A stretch of 64,000 nt of DNA from Ustilago trichophora (Eukaryota; Basidiomycota; Ustilaginomycetes; Ustilaginales; Ustilaginaceae): positions 1,612,001 through 1,676,000 of the forward strand of contig OOIN01000003.1 in NCBI GenBank assembly GCA_900323505.1, read 5' to 3'. Below the pieces are notes generated by a model. That model saw only the letters and a list, made by a program, of their open reading frames with translations. It was not told the origin of the DNA and searched no databases. Positions 52,334-63,342 of this stretch are shown here, in pieces; position 1 is the first letter of the stretch, and each line of letters begins with the position of its first letter. The translations under genes and the position numbers were made by a program.

Positions 52334-54565
52334 TCACTTCTTGCCAAGGGGGGCCTTGATCACGGTGAAAGACCACTTCCTGAGCGTGACAGACACAACG
52401 CCACCAAGAATCTTGGCGTTGCAGCCCTCGGTCTGGATGGGCTGCTTCTCGAGGGTGTTCGAGTCGAGCGGACCGTTACCGGCGACCTCCCAGCACTTGG
52501 CCTGGGCGCCGATCTGGGCACTCGCGTCGATGGCGATGTTCTTGTTCTCTTCGCTGTAGTTGACAATCTTGATGACAACATTGCCCTTCTCATCGATACC
52601 AGCCGAAGTGTAGATCTTGGCCGCCTCAAGGTCTTTACTGTTCTTGACGACGAGGTTCTGGCTGATGCGGTTGGCGCTGATCAGGCTCTGCATCAGCCAC
52701 GAGGTGGATCCGACGACCTTGGTGGTGTCGAACTCGAGCATGCCAGGGGTCGACTGCGAGGCTCGGTTATCAGACTCGTTGGACAGCTCGGGAGCGTAGG
52801 CGGCACCACGAACAATGTCGCAGTTGTTCTCCATGCCGAGGATGAAGATCGACTCGGCGAGCGAGCCTTGGAGGATACTGTGGTGGAGACGACCGGCACC
52901 GAACCAGATGTTGCCATCAGGCTCCATGCCCGAGTTGATGACGGCGAACTCCATGCTGTAGAAGACAGTATTGTTGGTGCGCGAGGCATCGTCGTACATG
53001 TGGTACTTGTCGACAAACTCGGCGGGAGTGCCGTAGATGGGCTGGTTCAGCAGGTCGACGCGGTACTTGTAGCCAGTGGGCACGCAGACGGCAGCAGAGG
53101 CGATGAGGTCGATCTCGTCAAAGCCCTTGAGGTTGGCGAACTCCTTCTTGAGACGGTTGGTGATCATATCGAAACGGGTCTGGTAGTCGACAGCAGGCGT
53201 AAGGCCTCCCTCGTTGCCGATAAGGAAAGCCTGAACGTCGTAGGGCTGCTGAGGACCGCCGCTCTTGACACGCAGCTCGGCAAACTTGCCCTCGGTGTCG
53301 AGGAGGAAGTGAACAAAGTCAATTTGCTGCTGGACGTAAGGCTCGAGGTCTGCGAGGGGCACCGAGTTGCCGTTGGCGTCAACACCAGCCCAGAGACCGA
53401 CGATGAGACGGGCGCCCACCTTCTGGATAAAGTTGTACATCTCGACAACACCAAGGCCGTCAGTGTTCCAACCGGCCCAGTTGCCAAGACGGCCAGGTCG
53501 TTCGAGAAGAGGGCCGATGGTATTGTTCCACTGGAAGCGTGAAGCAATGGTGTGGCCGACAAGGTCGTTGCCGCCGGGCCATCGGATAGCCTTGGGCTTG
53601 AACTTGAGCATCTTCTGAGCGACATCCTTCCTGGCGACGGTGCCCTCGAAGGTGGTTGGGAAAAGACTGACAAACTGGACCTGGAACGACTCGATCTGAG
53701 ATCGAGTCTGAATGGCAAACACGTTGTTGATGTCGGAAGCGCTCACTGTAGGCTTGAGCACCAGATTGACAGGAGTCCAGTCGCTGCGGACGTTGAACTT
53801 AACTCGGTTGTGGGCAAAAGTCTGGGTGACATCATTGCTGAAGAGACCATAGTCAAGGTCGATGTTCTGGGGCTTATCAGAGCGAATGTAGAAGCTGGCA
53901 TTGTACTGCTCACCAGCCTCAACAGGCATGCCGAAGAAGCCAAGGTTCTTGATACCACATGCTTCGCCCTCCTTGTTGGTGCAGCTGATCTTGGCCGACT
54001 TGGGCAGCGCAGCCGAGATGGGCTTGTCACCAACAAGTTCCAGCTTGGCACTACCAATAGGCTGCCAACCAGTGAGCGAACCGGAACCAATGGTGTCGTC
54101 CTTGCCGACACCAAAGACCCCGTCGGCAGGCGATTGGAAAGCGCGGTTGCGGATCATCTCGGCGTACAGACCACCGTCGCTGCCGTAGTTTAAGTTGGAC
54201 TCGACAAAGGTGTTCATGTCGTACATGCACTTGGACTTGGGCTTGGGGTCAAGCTGGACCTTCAGGGCATTAAGGGGAACACCGCCAGCGTCAGTGACTT
54301 GAGGTCCCTTGCGGAACTTCATGTCGGGCTGAACCTCGGTGCTGGTGGTTGTTCCGGGAGGTGGATTTGTCCCTCCATTCTGCGGCAGAGAAGCGCCTGT
54401 TTTGCATGCGATTGGTGAAGCAAATGATGGTGGCGGACAGAATACCGAAGGGATGTTAGTGCCCGCTGTCGTCACGTATCAACACACTCTAGAAAACTCC
54501 CAAGATAACGTACCGTGTGCAGTAGCAACGAGAGCTGCGGCAAGAGCCGCGAGGAAGAGCTTCAT
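52334..54565 (-). CDS. secreted alpha-L-arabinofuranosidase (GH51)
   Basis: GH51 enzymes release terminal L-arabinose from plant arabinoxylan and arabinan. Two exons, 54565-54514 and 54396-52334, join to 704 residues. Exon 1 encodes the signal peptide MKLFLAALAAALVATAH; the 117-nt intron has donor GTACGT, a CACTAAC branch-like site and acceptor AAACAG. A closer acceptor (exon from 54465) is also in frame but would make a 48-nt intron. The mature protein starts with a Gly/Pro/Thr linker. Catalytic features are VQAFLIGNEGGL (acid/base Glu in GNE) and VFYSMEFAV (nucleophile Glu). Other family-like segments are AIRWPGGNDL and NWAGWNTDGLG, and the C-terminus has a beta-sandwich-like region. A TATATA box lies about 100 bp upstream of the ATG. 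It fits a plant-associated life. Confidence 0.92.
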
Positions 54566-55141
54566 AAGTTCTAAGGGGTGAAAGGTTGATTGTTGAGGAG
54601 GGGAGTAAGAAGGGGAGGGCTGGTGGGGGTCGGAAGGGCTGGCTGGCTGGCCGTGTCGTTGTTATATACCCGAAGACATCAGCCATCAGAGCAGCCAAAG
54701 ATTGAAAGGAGCTCGCCAGATTGATCAAGTGGGCCCTCAGTCAAGGGAGGACAGTCACGCCAGGTCCCACATCGAGTACGGATGAACGGGACACTCTTTT
54801 ACCAGGGACGCAAAGCGGCCACCGTGGTCCCGTACAGCTTCATTTGCTGACGTTGATGGAACAGAGCAGAAAAGCTGTGCTCGAGGATCGCATCAACAAG
54901 TTTTCTCCCACCCTCTGGTTGCCACTAAGGGGTGTCTCCCCACCGACGGCTCAACGACCGGTCTAGGGCAGCTTTCCTCAAGCCCACTCTCAATTTCACC
55001 ACAACAAGGCGCATCAAAGATGGCGTCAATCTCAACGAGAACAAAGCAAATTGCTGTATGCTGGCCTTTCAACTACACTTTACACGCAGAGTCGATGAAG
55101 TAGGTGGTGAAAAAATGGGACTACGTACGATCCGTCCATTC
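54566..55141. other. intergenic between the arabinofuranosidase and NRPS-like genes
   Basis: The minus-strand sequence nearest the arabinofuranosidase ATG is C/A-rich and carries a GGGTATATAAC box at 54662-54672. Farther upstream there is no supported gene. Confidence 0.5.
54662..54672 (-). promoter_or_regulatory. TATA-like box of the arabinofuranosidase gene
   Basis: GGGTATATAAC on the minus strand, about 100 bp upstream of the ATG. Few genes in this window have such a clear TATA box, which fits an inducible gene. Confidence 0.5.
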
Positions 55142-58100
55142 TCACTTGAGAAAGCCGGAGCTTTTCCAGGCTGCCACCGTGGTTGTAAGGTACTCGGGCC
55201 GATACGCTGCAAGTCCCACCGAGACCCGCTCCTTCTCCGGTGATGAGGCGAGGATCTTTCGCAATCTGGTGGTATCGAACTTGGCGGGCTTGCCACCGTT
55301 GCGCTCCTGGTCGAGCTGCATGCCGCGATAGTGCTCGATCAGCTTGACTGTCGGGTTTCTGGTCGGGTTCTGATCCGACTGTTCGAGCTTGGCAACCCAC
55401 TGGTCATACGGAACAACCTTGAAGGACTTGCCCAGGTTGCGAGGGTCAGCAAGCGTCTCCAGCGCCGTCTTCCAGGGAAGAGCTTCTTCGCTGACGACAT
55501 GAACCAGCTCGCATGCATCACGAAGGGGCACCGTGGTGAGCTGGGCAGCAATGAGACCGGCAACATCAACGGGAAGCCAATACAGATCATCGAGGCCATC
55601 GGGGAGGTATCCGATGGTCTGAGCACTTTTGATCATGAGAGGAGGCGCTTCGGTCTCATTCCAGACGCCTCCTGAGCGGTCGCCCACCATCTGGCCGATT
55701 CTCATCACCACAGATTGGAACCCACCTCCGATCAGAGTCTCTGCGTCGCGACACAGATTCTCGACGATCCACTTGGAATGGGCATAACCCAGCTCGTGTG
55801 TGTTTTCAAGATGGTCAAAGATCGTCTCGGGGATGGGCGCTTCAGGGTATTGGAGTGCGACCGAAATTGAAGAGGAGAAGAGGAAGCGTGGAGAGCGGCA
55901 TCCAGTGCTCTGTCCGAGCAGATTCATAAGCTGCACCGTGCCCTCGAGGACACTCTGGAATGAATCGACGGACATGACAAAGTTGACTGGCCAGCCATTG
56001 TGGATGACGCAAGTCACATTGGCGGCAATATCGTCGTACTCCTGCCTGGACAAGCCCAGGCATTCTTTGCTGATATCTGCAGCTAGCGACACGACTTGCA
56101 CTACGTCGTCTTCAGCAAGAGGTGCCAGTTTGCGTGCTTGCAACGACTCTTGAGTGCGTTTGGTAGCCTCTTGATGATTGGCGGCGCGGTTAAGGCAGAT
56201 GACCTTGGCAACAGTGGGTTTGCGTCGGAGTTGATCCACGATATGAGCTCCTAGCGATCCCGTGGCGCCCGTCAGCACAACTGTCTCTCTCTCGCCATGC
56301 AACGAACGTTCGCCCAAGCTTGCATCGCGGATCTTGAGCTTTGATCGCAGAGCTTCGAGCAACTGATACGTCCTGAGTTCCTGCTGCTTCTTCTGGCCTT
56401 TGGTGACGGCTCCCGAGCCCGAGCCCGAGCCCGCGTGGACATGCTGGTAGACAGCCTCGGTAAGTTGATGCAGAGTGGGATGCTGGAAGACGACTGTGCC
56501 TGGGAGAGGGCTGGGCATGCGGACGGATCGGTGGATCTGGCTTCGAATCTGGCTGTCCATGACAGAATCGACGCCGAGACTGGTCAGATCGACCTCCTCT
56601 TTACCATCGAGCTTGAGGTCAATGAAATGTTCAAGCATGTTTTGCAGTAGCGACTGGAGCTGGGCCTTGGACTCGATGGATATCTTGTGCTCATCAGGCG
56701 TTGAAGTACCGAGATCAAAATCAATGTAGAGCTGCGTGATTTCTTTTGCAAAGAGCGAGTTGGCAGGGGTTCGCTTCACGCTTCCCTTATCGGCGACTGG
56801 GAAGCGAGCTGAAGGGTCGAGGAATAAAATCATTTCTGGGACAAGGCGCGAGTGCGATGGACATTGAGAATTGACCTCGCGCAGCAAGGGCTCAATCTGC
56901 TTCTTGAGCTCGGCCTGTCGCTCTGCGTCGCCCAACGATGCAAATGGTTCCCAAGAGCGTTCGTAAGGAATGAGGAGGGCACCTGTACAAGGCTGGCCAG
57001 TGCCAAAGACGAGAGCATCTCGCAGCAAGGGGGAAGATTTCAGGCTCTGCTCCATGGGCACGGGATTGGTCTTTTCGCCGTTGAGGTGGACAAGGGTATC
57101 GTCGCCTCTGCCGAGATACACGTAGCCGCGAATGCTGCCGTCGGCATTGCGAACGATGCGATAGTGGTCGCCGCTCGCGTAGCTACCATCCGGACGATTG
57201 ACCTTGGAAAGTCCCTTCCAGCCTTTGAGACAAACCATCTCGTACGGACCATTGTCAGTCGTTCCGACGTTTTCAAACTTGAGGTAAGGGGCACAACGCT
57301 GACTGGGTCGCATGACATTCCAGCCTTTGTCGGTGTCGAAATCACGTATGCTGTCCATGATCTGGCCTGTTTCGGTAGCGCCGAGGAAAGCGATGAGGTT
57401 GACACCGTTTGCAACCAGCATGTCACCTACTTCGACGGGACAGGGAGCACCGCTGTAGCAGCACATTTTGACACTGCGTAGAGCATCGAGGCTATCTTTG
57501 TCTTCGCTTAGCATCTTGAAAGTGAAAGGCACGGCGTAGACAATTTCGGCAGAGCTGTTGCGAATAGCCTTAGTGACAAGGTCATGGCGGATGGTTGCCG
57601 AGTAAAGGTAAAGGTGGCGGCGATGGATGAGCTGCCTCCAGACGACCGCACAAGCAAAGCCGTGATAGATGGGAGCGGTGCACATGGCATCATAAGGCAT
57701 GTAGTCGGCGATGATAACGACGTAGACCTCGTGCCTTGAAACGATCGTAACGAGTGTAATGAAAGAGATGTGGAGACGTCAGCAACGTAATGTCTCGACG
57801 GCCTACAGCATCGATGAGTCTTAAAGCAGCTTACGTGTAGATGTAGGGTTTGGGAAAGCCAGTGCTGCCACTTGAGTGCAGGGTGAAAGATGGTTCCTGC
57901 GCCTGTTGTTCATATGGTATCTCTGCGCGGTACGGATCTTTGCCGGTAGATGCTGGTGGTAGCTTGTCGAGCTGAATGGCCTTTTCGACGGCACACAGCT
58001 CGACAATTTGGAGCTTTCCGTCATCTTCTTGAAGCAAGAGCTGACGAGCCCGGTCAGCATCATCGGCTTTCTCTGAGCCGTGAATGAGGGTGATAGAGCT

Positions 58101-58484
58101 GGTAGCCTTGAGCAGATGGACAATGGCAGGAGCGGAGTTGTTAGGCGAGATGAGGACGACACCGTAACCGAGACGAATCAGGGCCATCTGGCTCACGAAG
58201 AGATCGAAGCTGGAGTCGGATAGCAGCCCAACTTGTCTGCATGGCTGATCTTTGCCCCTTACACCGATTCGCTCTCCATAGTAGGCGGTGGCGAGTCGGA
58301 TGGCCCTGTCGAGCTCGATACCGGTGACGTGTTGCCACTCGAAGGGTTCGGTGGATTTGATATACGAGATGCAGACTTGATCGTGCGTCACCTCGATAAG
58401 ATCGTCGAGCAAGGCGTTGATACTCCAGCGTCCCTGGAAAGGAGCCAAAAGGCTCGCACTGTCGGTAATGGGTGCGATGGTCAT
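55142..58484 (-). CDS. NRPS-like A-T-R enzyme (adenylation, carrier, thioester reductase)
   Basis: Two exons, 58484-57835 and 57734-55142, join to 1080 residues across a 100-nt intron (donor GTAAGC, acceptor TTCAAG). The adenylation domain covers about 10-550, with the ATP loop LHSSGSTGFPKP (A3), FLGATETG (A5) and a late KGSVKRTP lysine region. A carrier domain follows, with the phosphopantetheine serine in LGVDSVMDSQ (about residue 607). After a GSGSGSG linker comes an NADPH-dependent reductase with GATGSLGAHI (about 706) and YAHSK (YxxxK). This architecture activates a carboxylic acid, tethers it and releases it as aldehyde or alcohol, as in alpha-aminoadipate reductase and fungal aryl-acid reductases. 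There is no condensation domain. The start at 58484 is the first in-frame ATG; an upstream exon cannot be excluded. Confidence 0.87.
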
Positions 58485-60032
58485 TCTCTCCAAAGGTGAG
58501 TCGGTGAAGTCGAAGAGACCGCGTTGAGGATGGGGAACAGATGCGATACGTAGCGGCACCTTTTCTACGTTGGGATGAAACTGGAGAAGACGTAGCACTT
58601 GAGTGTGTTTGTCAGCAAGGATGAGGTGGAAGTGATCGGATAAAAGGAGCAAGAAGCCGGGACGAGGACGAGGAGTAGGCTAGATCGAAAGCCGGTTCAT
58701 GTGGTGGATGGTCAACGAGGAGGACAAGGCGTGAGTGAGTTGTGGTGTTTAAAGGTGGTGGAGTGTTGCTCAGGAAGCGTGAGAATGGGATGGAGGCTGA
58801 GCTAGACTAGGGCTGGGCGGATTTTGCACCTAAGAGAAGGGTCCGTGCCGAGTTTAGCTTAGGATCTGACTTCAAAGCAGCAGCAGTTAGCAGCCTCTTC
58901 GACGCCGGTCACAGGAACAGCGCACGTCAACCGCAAAGCATTCAACCGTGGTTGTATCACGACGGCTTGCAGCTGTCATCTCTGTTTCATCTTGAATCAA
59001 CGTTTGGCGCCGAACAATGCACTGAGTCACAAGGGAGCTGTCAGCGGCACACGCATGTCGGCTCTGCGTTTACTGTGTAGGCGAGGCGCGCGATAGCAAG
59101 TCACAGATGATGTGCTACACTGTACATCTGAGGTTAGATGGGATCTCGACAACTAATAGCCGAATCGCGAAAATGCTCCGTCCCACGACCGGCGGTTAGC
59201 GGGGCAAAATAGGTCCCCACAAGACCGATAGGCTCAATTCAAGAGCACTGCCCACAGCTCACGGTTCCACAGCTACTTGTCGAAGGTCGATCGAGCTGGC
59301 TTCGCAGCTCCTACGACAGAGTCAAAGGATAGAGTTCTCACGCTCTTGGTCTTTTGCAACCACGGTCGGGATTAGCTCATCCTAAGTCGAGTTGGAAGAG
59401 ATGCAAAGAGACGTGTCGGGAATCCATTTTGGTGCATGACAGCCACAGAATTTCACCGATAACATTTTTCTTGGAAGATCATGTAGCCGAGTCACGGCGG
59501 ATTCCGACTTTGCACCCTGAGCTTAAAAAAATATCAAATTGAATTCTTTGCAGCACACAGACCACCTTTTCTTTGATCATAGGGTTACACACCTTTTGGT
59601 GTCGGCCGACGCACAAAGATGAGACAGTCGACTGAGCCAAACGATGGAGATGAGAGGCGCCAAGGAAAATGGAAGGAGGTTGTGTGGGAGAATGTATGTG
59701 TGATTACAGCGAGGCGGATACAGCCGTTCCACCAAGCACGGCATTCATCGGATCGGTCATCTTGCTTTGTTCCCAACAGAGTGGCAGTACAGTGTGGGAC
59801 AATCACGGCTTTCTCCTTCCCCATCATCATCCCCTCCGATGTATTTTCTCACCGCAACCCACTCCATTGGATAACACCACACATATCCACACACACGCAA
59901 TCGCCATCGCGAGAGTCCCGCCACCAACGTCATCATCAAACCGAAGCTGACGACGAGGTGGAGGAGAAGGACGGTGAATGCGGATGTGCATATCTCCCAC
60001 ATCTACATTGTCGAGGGTGCGACAATAAAGCA
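58485..60032. other. 1.5-kb divergent region: NRPS-like and HAD hydrolase genes
   Basis: The 5' sequence of the NRPS-like gene stays open for some distance upstream of its first ATG but has no other start codon. A GAAGGGTCCG site lies at 58837-58846. The rest has no supported gene; the segment near the HAD gene has CACACA-rich stretches. Confidence 0.5.
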
Positions 60033-60914
60033 ATGACGAGATTCCCAAGGTTGGCGGCGCCCATTCGATTGGTGCTCTTCGATGCCTTTGATACGCTCGT
60101 CACGCCCCGCCCTGCTCCTCATCTGCAGTACGCTGCTGTAGCAAGGGAGTATGGTCTCAACGTTTGCGACAACGACGTGAAATCCGCCTTCAAGCAAGCC
60201 TTTCGCACGACATCGATCGAGCATCCCAACTATGGTCTCGAATCCGACATCGCTTCCCCGGACGAGTGGTGGAAGCTCGTCATTCAACGCACTTTCTCAC
60301 CCCATCTCCACTCGCGCGTGTCGTCGCAACAATACTTGGACAGCATCGATTCGCTCTCCCACCGTCTCGTGACCCGCTTCGGAACCTCGGAAGCATATCA
60401 TCTCTTCGACGACGTCGTTCCCACATTGCGCAGACTTTCTCAGACTCAGACCGGCGACGGCCGACCATTGCAACTGGCACTCGCCACCAACAGCGACTCT
60501 AGAATCCTGTCTGTACTCAAAAGCTTTGGTCTGGACCAGTTTCTCGAGCTCGACGTTGCATCTTGGCAAACAAAGACCACCGGACCAACCCTTTCATACT
60601 TTGAAAAGTGCGCCAAGCCTGACTCGCGCTTTTTCCACGCTGCCGTTCGTCGGGCTTCATTTAGCGCCACAGTTGGAACGCTCAACGCTGCCAACGTCCT
60701 CTACGTTGGTGACCAACTGCACGAAGATTTTTGGGGAGCAACCAATGCCGGATTGCAAGCGGCGTGGCTTCAAAGACCCACCACTTCCGAAAGCAATCAA
60801 CCGTACCAGCACATTGGCAACCATCGCAACACTGAGAACGACGAGGCTTACGTGCGCGACAGGACCATTCCTAGCCTTGAGTGCTTGGTTGACATTGTCA
60901 CATGTACCGATTGA
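60033..60914 (+). CDS. HAD-superfamily hydrolase (HDHD3-like)
   Basis: This intronless 293-residue protein has the four HAD motifs. Motif I is LVLFDAFDTLVTPR, with the nucleophile Asp; motif II is LALATNSDSR; the motif III lysine is probably in QTKTTGPTLSYFEKC; and motif IV is LYVGDQLHEDFWGATNAG. The helical cap between motifs I and II (about residues 35-130) includes DEWWKLVIQRTF, which is typical of the HDHD3/DREG-2 group. The start is the ATG 13 residues before motif I, since the in-frame sequence upstream is His/Arg-rich and not family-like. The substrate is unknown; small phosphomonoesters are likely for the superfamily. Confidence 0.87.
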   Translation: MTRFPRLAAPIRLVLFDAFDTLVTPRPAPHLQYAAVAREYGLNVCDNDVKSAFKQAFRTTSIEHPNYGLESDIASPDEWWKLVIQRTFSPHLHSRVSSQQYLDSIDSLSHRLVTRFGTSEAYHLFDDVVPTLRRLSQTQTGDGRPLQLALATNSDSRILSVLKSFGLDQFLELDVASWQTKTTGPTLSYFEKCAKPDSRFFHAAVRRASFSATVGTLNAANVLYVGDQLHEDFWGATNAGLQAAWLQRPTTSESNQPYQHIGNHRNTENDEAYVRDRTIPSLECLVDIVTCTD

Positions 60915-61060
60915 CACCGAACTCAACCCACCATAATGTACAATATCAAAACAAAGCTTTTGCTTGCGTGTGCGAATCGATGCTAGAATACATGAAACAA
61001 AGAAACCGTAAAAGGACGCTGGAAGGATGCGAAGAGATCGGGCAAGGATGGTAATACGAA
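60915..61060. other. convergent 3' region, HAD hydrolase and 7-TM protein
   Basis: This 146-bp gap lies between two stop codons. No gene is seen. Confidence 0.5.
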
Positions 61061-62461
61061 TCAGTACGGTGTTGAATGCATTCCCCTGGACTGGTAATCG
61101 TATGATATCGAATTTGTATCGCCGTAAAAGTCGCCATTCAAACTGAAAGCGAGATCAGGATCCACATCGGTCCAATCTGGCACTATTCTGCGCAGCCGCG
61201 TTGTATGGAGGCTTTGTGTTGACGAAATCGCCGTAGACTCGGCGGAAGGAGTCTTGACATCGACAGACGCTGGGATCGACTCCTTTTCTGCTAATGGCAG
61301 GGCATCGGCGATGCTGGTATCGGTAGGACTGCCCGTCTGCAGAATCGAATCGGCACCAGAGCGCATGTGGCTGGCCGTGGATGCTGGTAGACTGTTCCGC
61401 GAGCCGACAAGCCCAGCCGTTACCTGCTCCATGCTCGCTGTATCGATGCGGTAATGATCCTGCGTATTGCTGCCAAATGTGTGCGCCAACGCCAGCTCCC
61501 GACCGATCGCCTTCCAGAGGTTGATAAAGAGTCGGCAAGATAGAATGCTCGACAGACCAATGTAGAGGTTGAGATATGGCATCATCCTACCGTCGTGCTT
61601 CTGGCAGACGTACCAGACGGGGATAGGAATGACGCATAAGAAGACAATGGCATAGTAAAAGATGTTGTCCTTGCGAAACATGCGTTCCAAGGGCGAGCTG
61701 CGTCGCCGATGTGAGGCGCGCCGAAGCCCGATCAGCGACAGGATCAGGATGGTCGAGTCAAAGATGGGAAGGAAAAACCACGGCATCATGTAGATGATGG
61801 GGTTGGCGCGCACTCGAGGAGGGCTGGGATCGCAAGCGCTGATGCCGTTGCGTTTGCTCTGACTGCTGAGCACAAACATGTTGACGATCAGGAATGCGGG
61901 TGTCGCCAGCCATAGTAGACCGAGAGAGAGAACAGCAGCAATGTGGAAACGATACAGCGCCAGGCATCGCAAAAGCAAGATACCGGTACTGCCGCCGATT
62001 GAGATGACAGAGAAGAAGGTGCTGGCTCGACGGTCCGCCTGGCACGCAAAGTTGGCGTAATCCCATCGTGCAGCACCGAGCTCCATAGGACCTCCTGCGA
62101 TATTGCCGACTGCCGAGTGAAGAAGGGCACAGATGCAGTAGCCCAGTCCACCGATACGGGATGCAAAATAGGCAATGTGGGAGAGCTTCCACTTTCTTCG
62201 TTTGGAGAGAAGCTTCCACTCCCAGGGAAGATGGATCGACCAGTCCGAGACCACCATTCCGAGCGCCATGGAGGCTGTGATCAAGGGGGGAAGAATCGAG
62301 TTGACACGTCGTGCAGAGATCAAGACCAGATCTTCAGGTGCGTTGAAATGACGACCCCATGTTGCATTGACGATGGGAGGCAGAGGGGGTGCATTGACGT
62401 CGTAAGGAAGCTTGGTTGGGAAGGCCGGAATGGCAGTCACTGTCATGGGTACGCCCGCCAT
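61061..62461 (-). CDS. seven-transmembrane protein of unknown function
   Basis: I do not recognise a characterised family. This intronless 466-residue protein has an extracellular-like N-terminus with one NAT sequon, then seven hydrophobic segments, including ILPPLITASMALGMVV, IAYFASRIGGLGYCICAL, VISIGGSTGILLLRCLAL, VLSLGLLWLATPAFLIV, IIYMMPWFFLPIFDSTIL, FYYAIVFLCVIPIPVWYV and LNLYIGLSSILSCRLFI. The first loop (SDWSIHLPWEWKLLSKRRKW) resembles the short region after TM1 in basidiomycete DUF6533-type membrane proteins, an uncertain link. A cysteine-containing loop between TM2 and TM3 (NFACQADRR) and one after TM4 (ISACDPSP) could form a disulfide, as in receptors. A polar Ser/Thr-rich tail of about 130 residues follows TM7. 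Receptor function is inferred from topology only. Confidence 0.78.
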   Translation of the reverse strand: MAGVPMTVTAIPAFPTKLPYDVNAPPLPPIVNATWGRHFNAPEDLVLISARRVNSILPPLITASMALGMVVSDWSIHLPWEWKLLSKRRKWKLSHIAYFASRIGGLGYCICALLHSAVGNIAGGPMELGAARWDYANFACQADRRASTFFSVISIGGSTGILLLRCLALYRFHIAAVLSLGLLWLATPAFLIVNMFVLSSQSKRNGISACDPSPPRVRANPIIYMMPWFFLPIFDSTILILSLIGLRRASHRRRSSPLERMFRKDNIFYYAIVFLCVIPIPVWYVCQKHDGRMMPYLNLYIGLSSILSCRLFINLWKAIGRELALAHTFGSNTQDHYRIDTASMEQVTAGLVGSRNSLPASTASHMRSGADSILQTGSPTDTSIADALPLAEKESIPASVDVKTPSAESTAISSTQSLHTTRLRRIVPDWTDVDPDLAFSLNGDFYGDTNSISYDYQSRGMHSTPY

Positions 62462-62731
62462 GGTTGCGAGCGATATCGATGCTGATTGGGGTTGGGTGAA
62501 AGCTGCCGCCTGCTTTTGATGTATGCAAAAGTGGTGGATGAGATAGATGCTAGAGAAGGATCTGCGGTGTGCCTTTCGGCGACCAGGCCACGTCGTTGCT
62601 GTTCAAAGCATACGATGATGTCTGTTGAGCGTACCGTAGATGCAGATGACGACGAGATGGTGTGCAATATGGCGTAGTGCGACAGCAACCAACATGCATG
62701 CATACACAGACACTTTAGCGATGCGTGCGAG

Positions 62732-62752
62732 GCAAGCAAGCAAGCAAGCAAG
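62732..62752. repeat. (AAGC)n microsatellite
   Basis: Five tandem AAGC units in the divergent promoter. A related (CTTG)n stretch lies in the SDR intron near 23071-23095. Confidence 0.75.
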
Positions 62753-62840
62753 ACGAACAGCCCCGGCCAAGGCGAAATTCAAGTTGCTTGCCAAGCTCTG
62801 TCCTTTTCTCTGAAAGTTCAAACAAAGCTCGCGATTTCGC

Positions 62841-62844
<4 letters not shown>

Positions 62845-62895
<51 letters not shown>
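62845..62895. repeat. (CT)25 microsatellite
   Basis: About 50 bp of uninterrupted CT, soon followed by a short (CA)n run at 62902-62913. GA/CT repeats in promoters can form unusual DNA structure or bind GAGA-type factors. Confidence 0.9.
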
Positions 62896-62899
<4 letters not shown>

Positions 62900-63342
62900 T
62901 CTCACACACACACAACTGTTCCTGATTCAAAGCCGGCCGACAATTTTCAATTTTGTCAATGTAAGATTTTCAACCGTGTCGGTGTGGAGGCTGCAGCTCA
63001 CAACACTACTCGCATGTGGGCCGACACAAACACAAACACACACCGCCAAAGCACCGTTGCGACCAAAGCTCCTGTTCTTGGCAAGTGACGTCTTCTCCAC
63101 TCCTCATCATTCTCATCATCCTTATCTTCATCTCAGATCAAGACTCGGCCCGCAGCAGGATTCACTAGGCCTTGAAGCTTGCTCCAACTTACAGCATATG
63201 TACGCGCACATCGCTCGGTCCTCTCAATGAGACAGCACCACTAATCAGGTCTCGAACACACGGGCCGCAGAGCCTCTCTTTGGACGGAAACCCCCTTGAT
63301 CGAATCGTCAGAAGCGTCGATAGCATCACCTGCTTCAACACC

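Larger units (their letters stand above)
62462..63342. promoter_or_regulatory. divergent promoter: 7-TM protein and probable palmitoyltransferase
   Basis: This 0.9-kb region contains an (AAGC)n run, a long (CT)n microsatellite and a short (CA)n run. No coding frame outside the repeats is supported. Confidence 0.5.

Noticed and set aside
52334..60914. A secondary-metabolite cluster around the NRPS-like gene
   Set aside because: Neighbours are a plant-cell-wall hydrolase, a general HAD phosphatase and a membrane protein; no oxidase, methyltransferase or transporter partner is adjacent.
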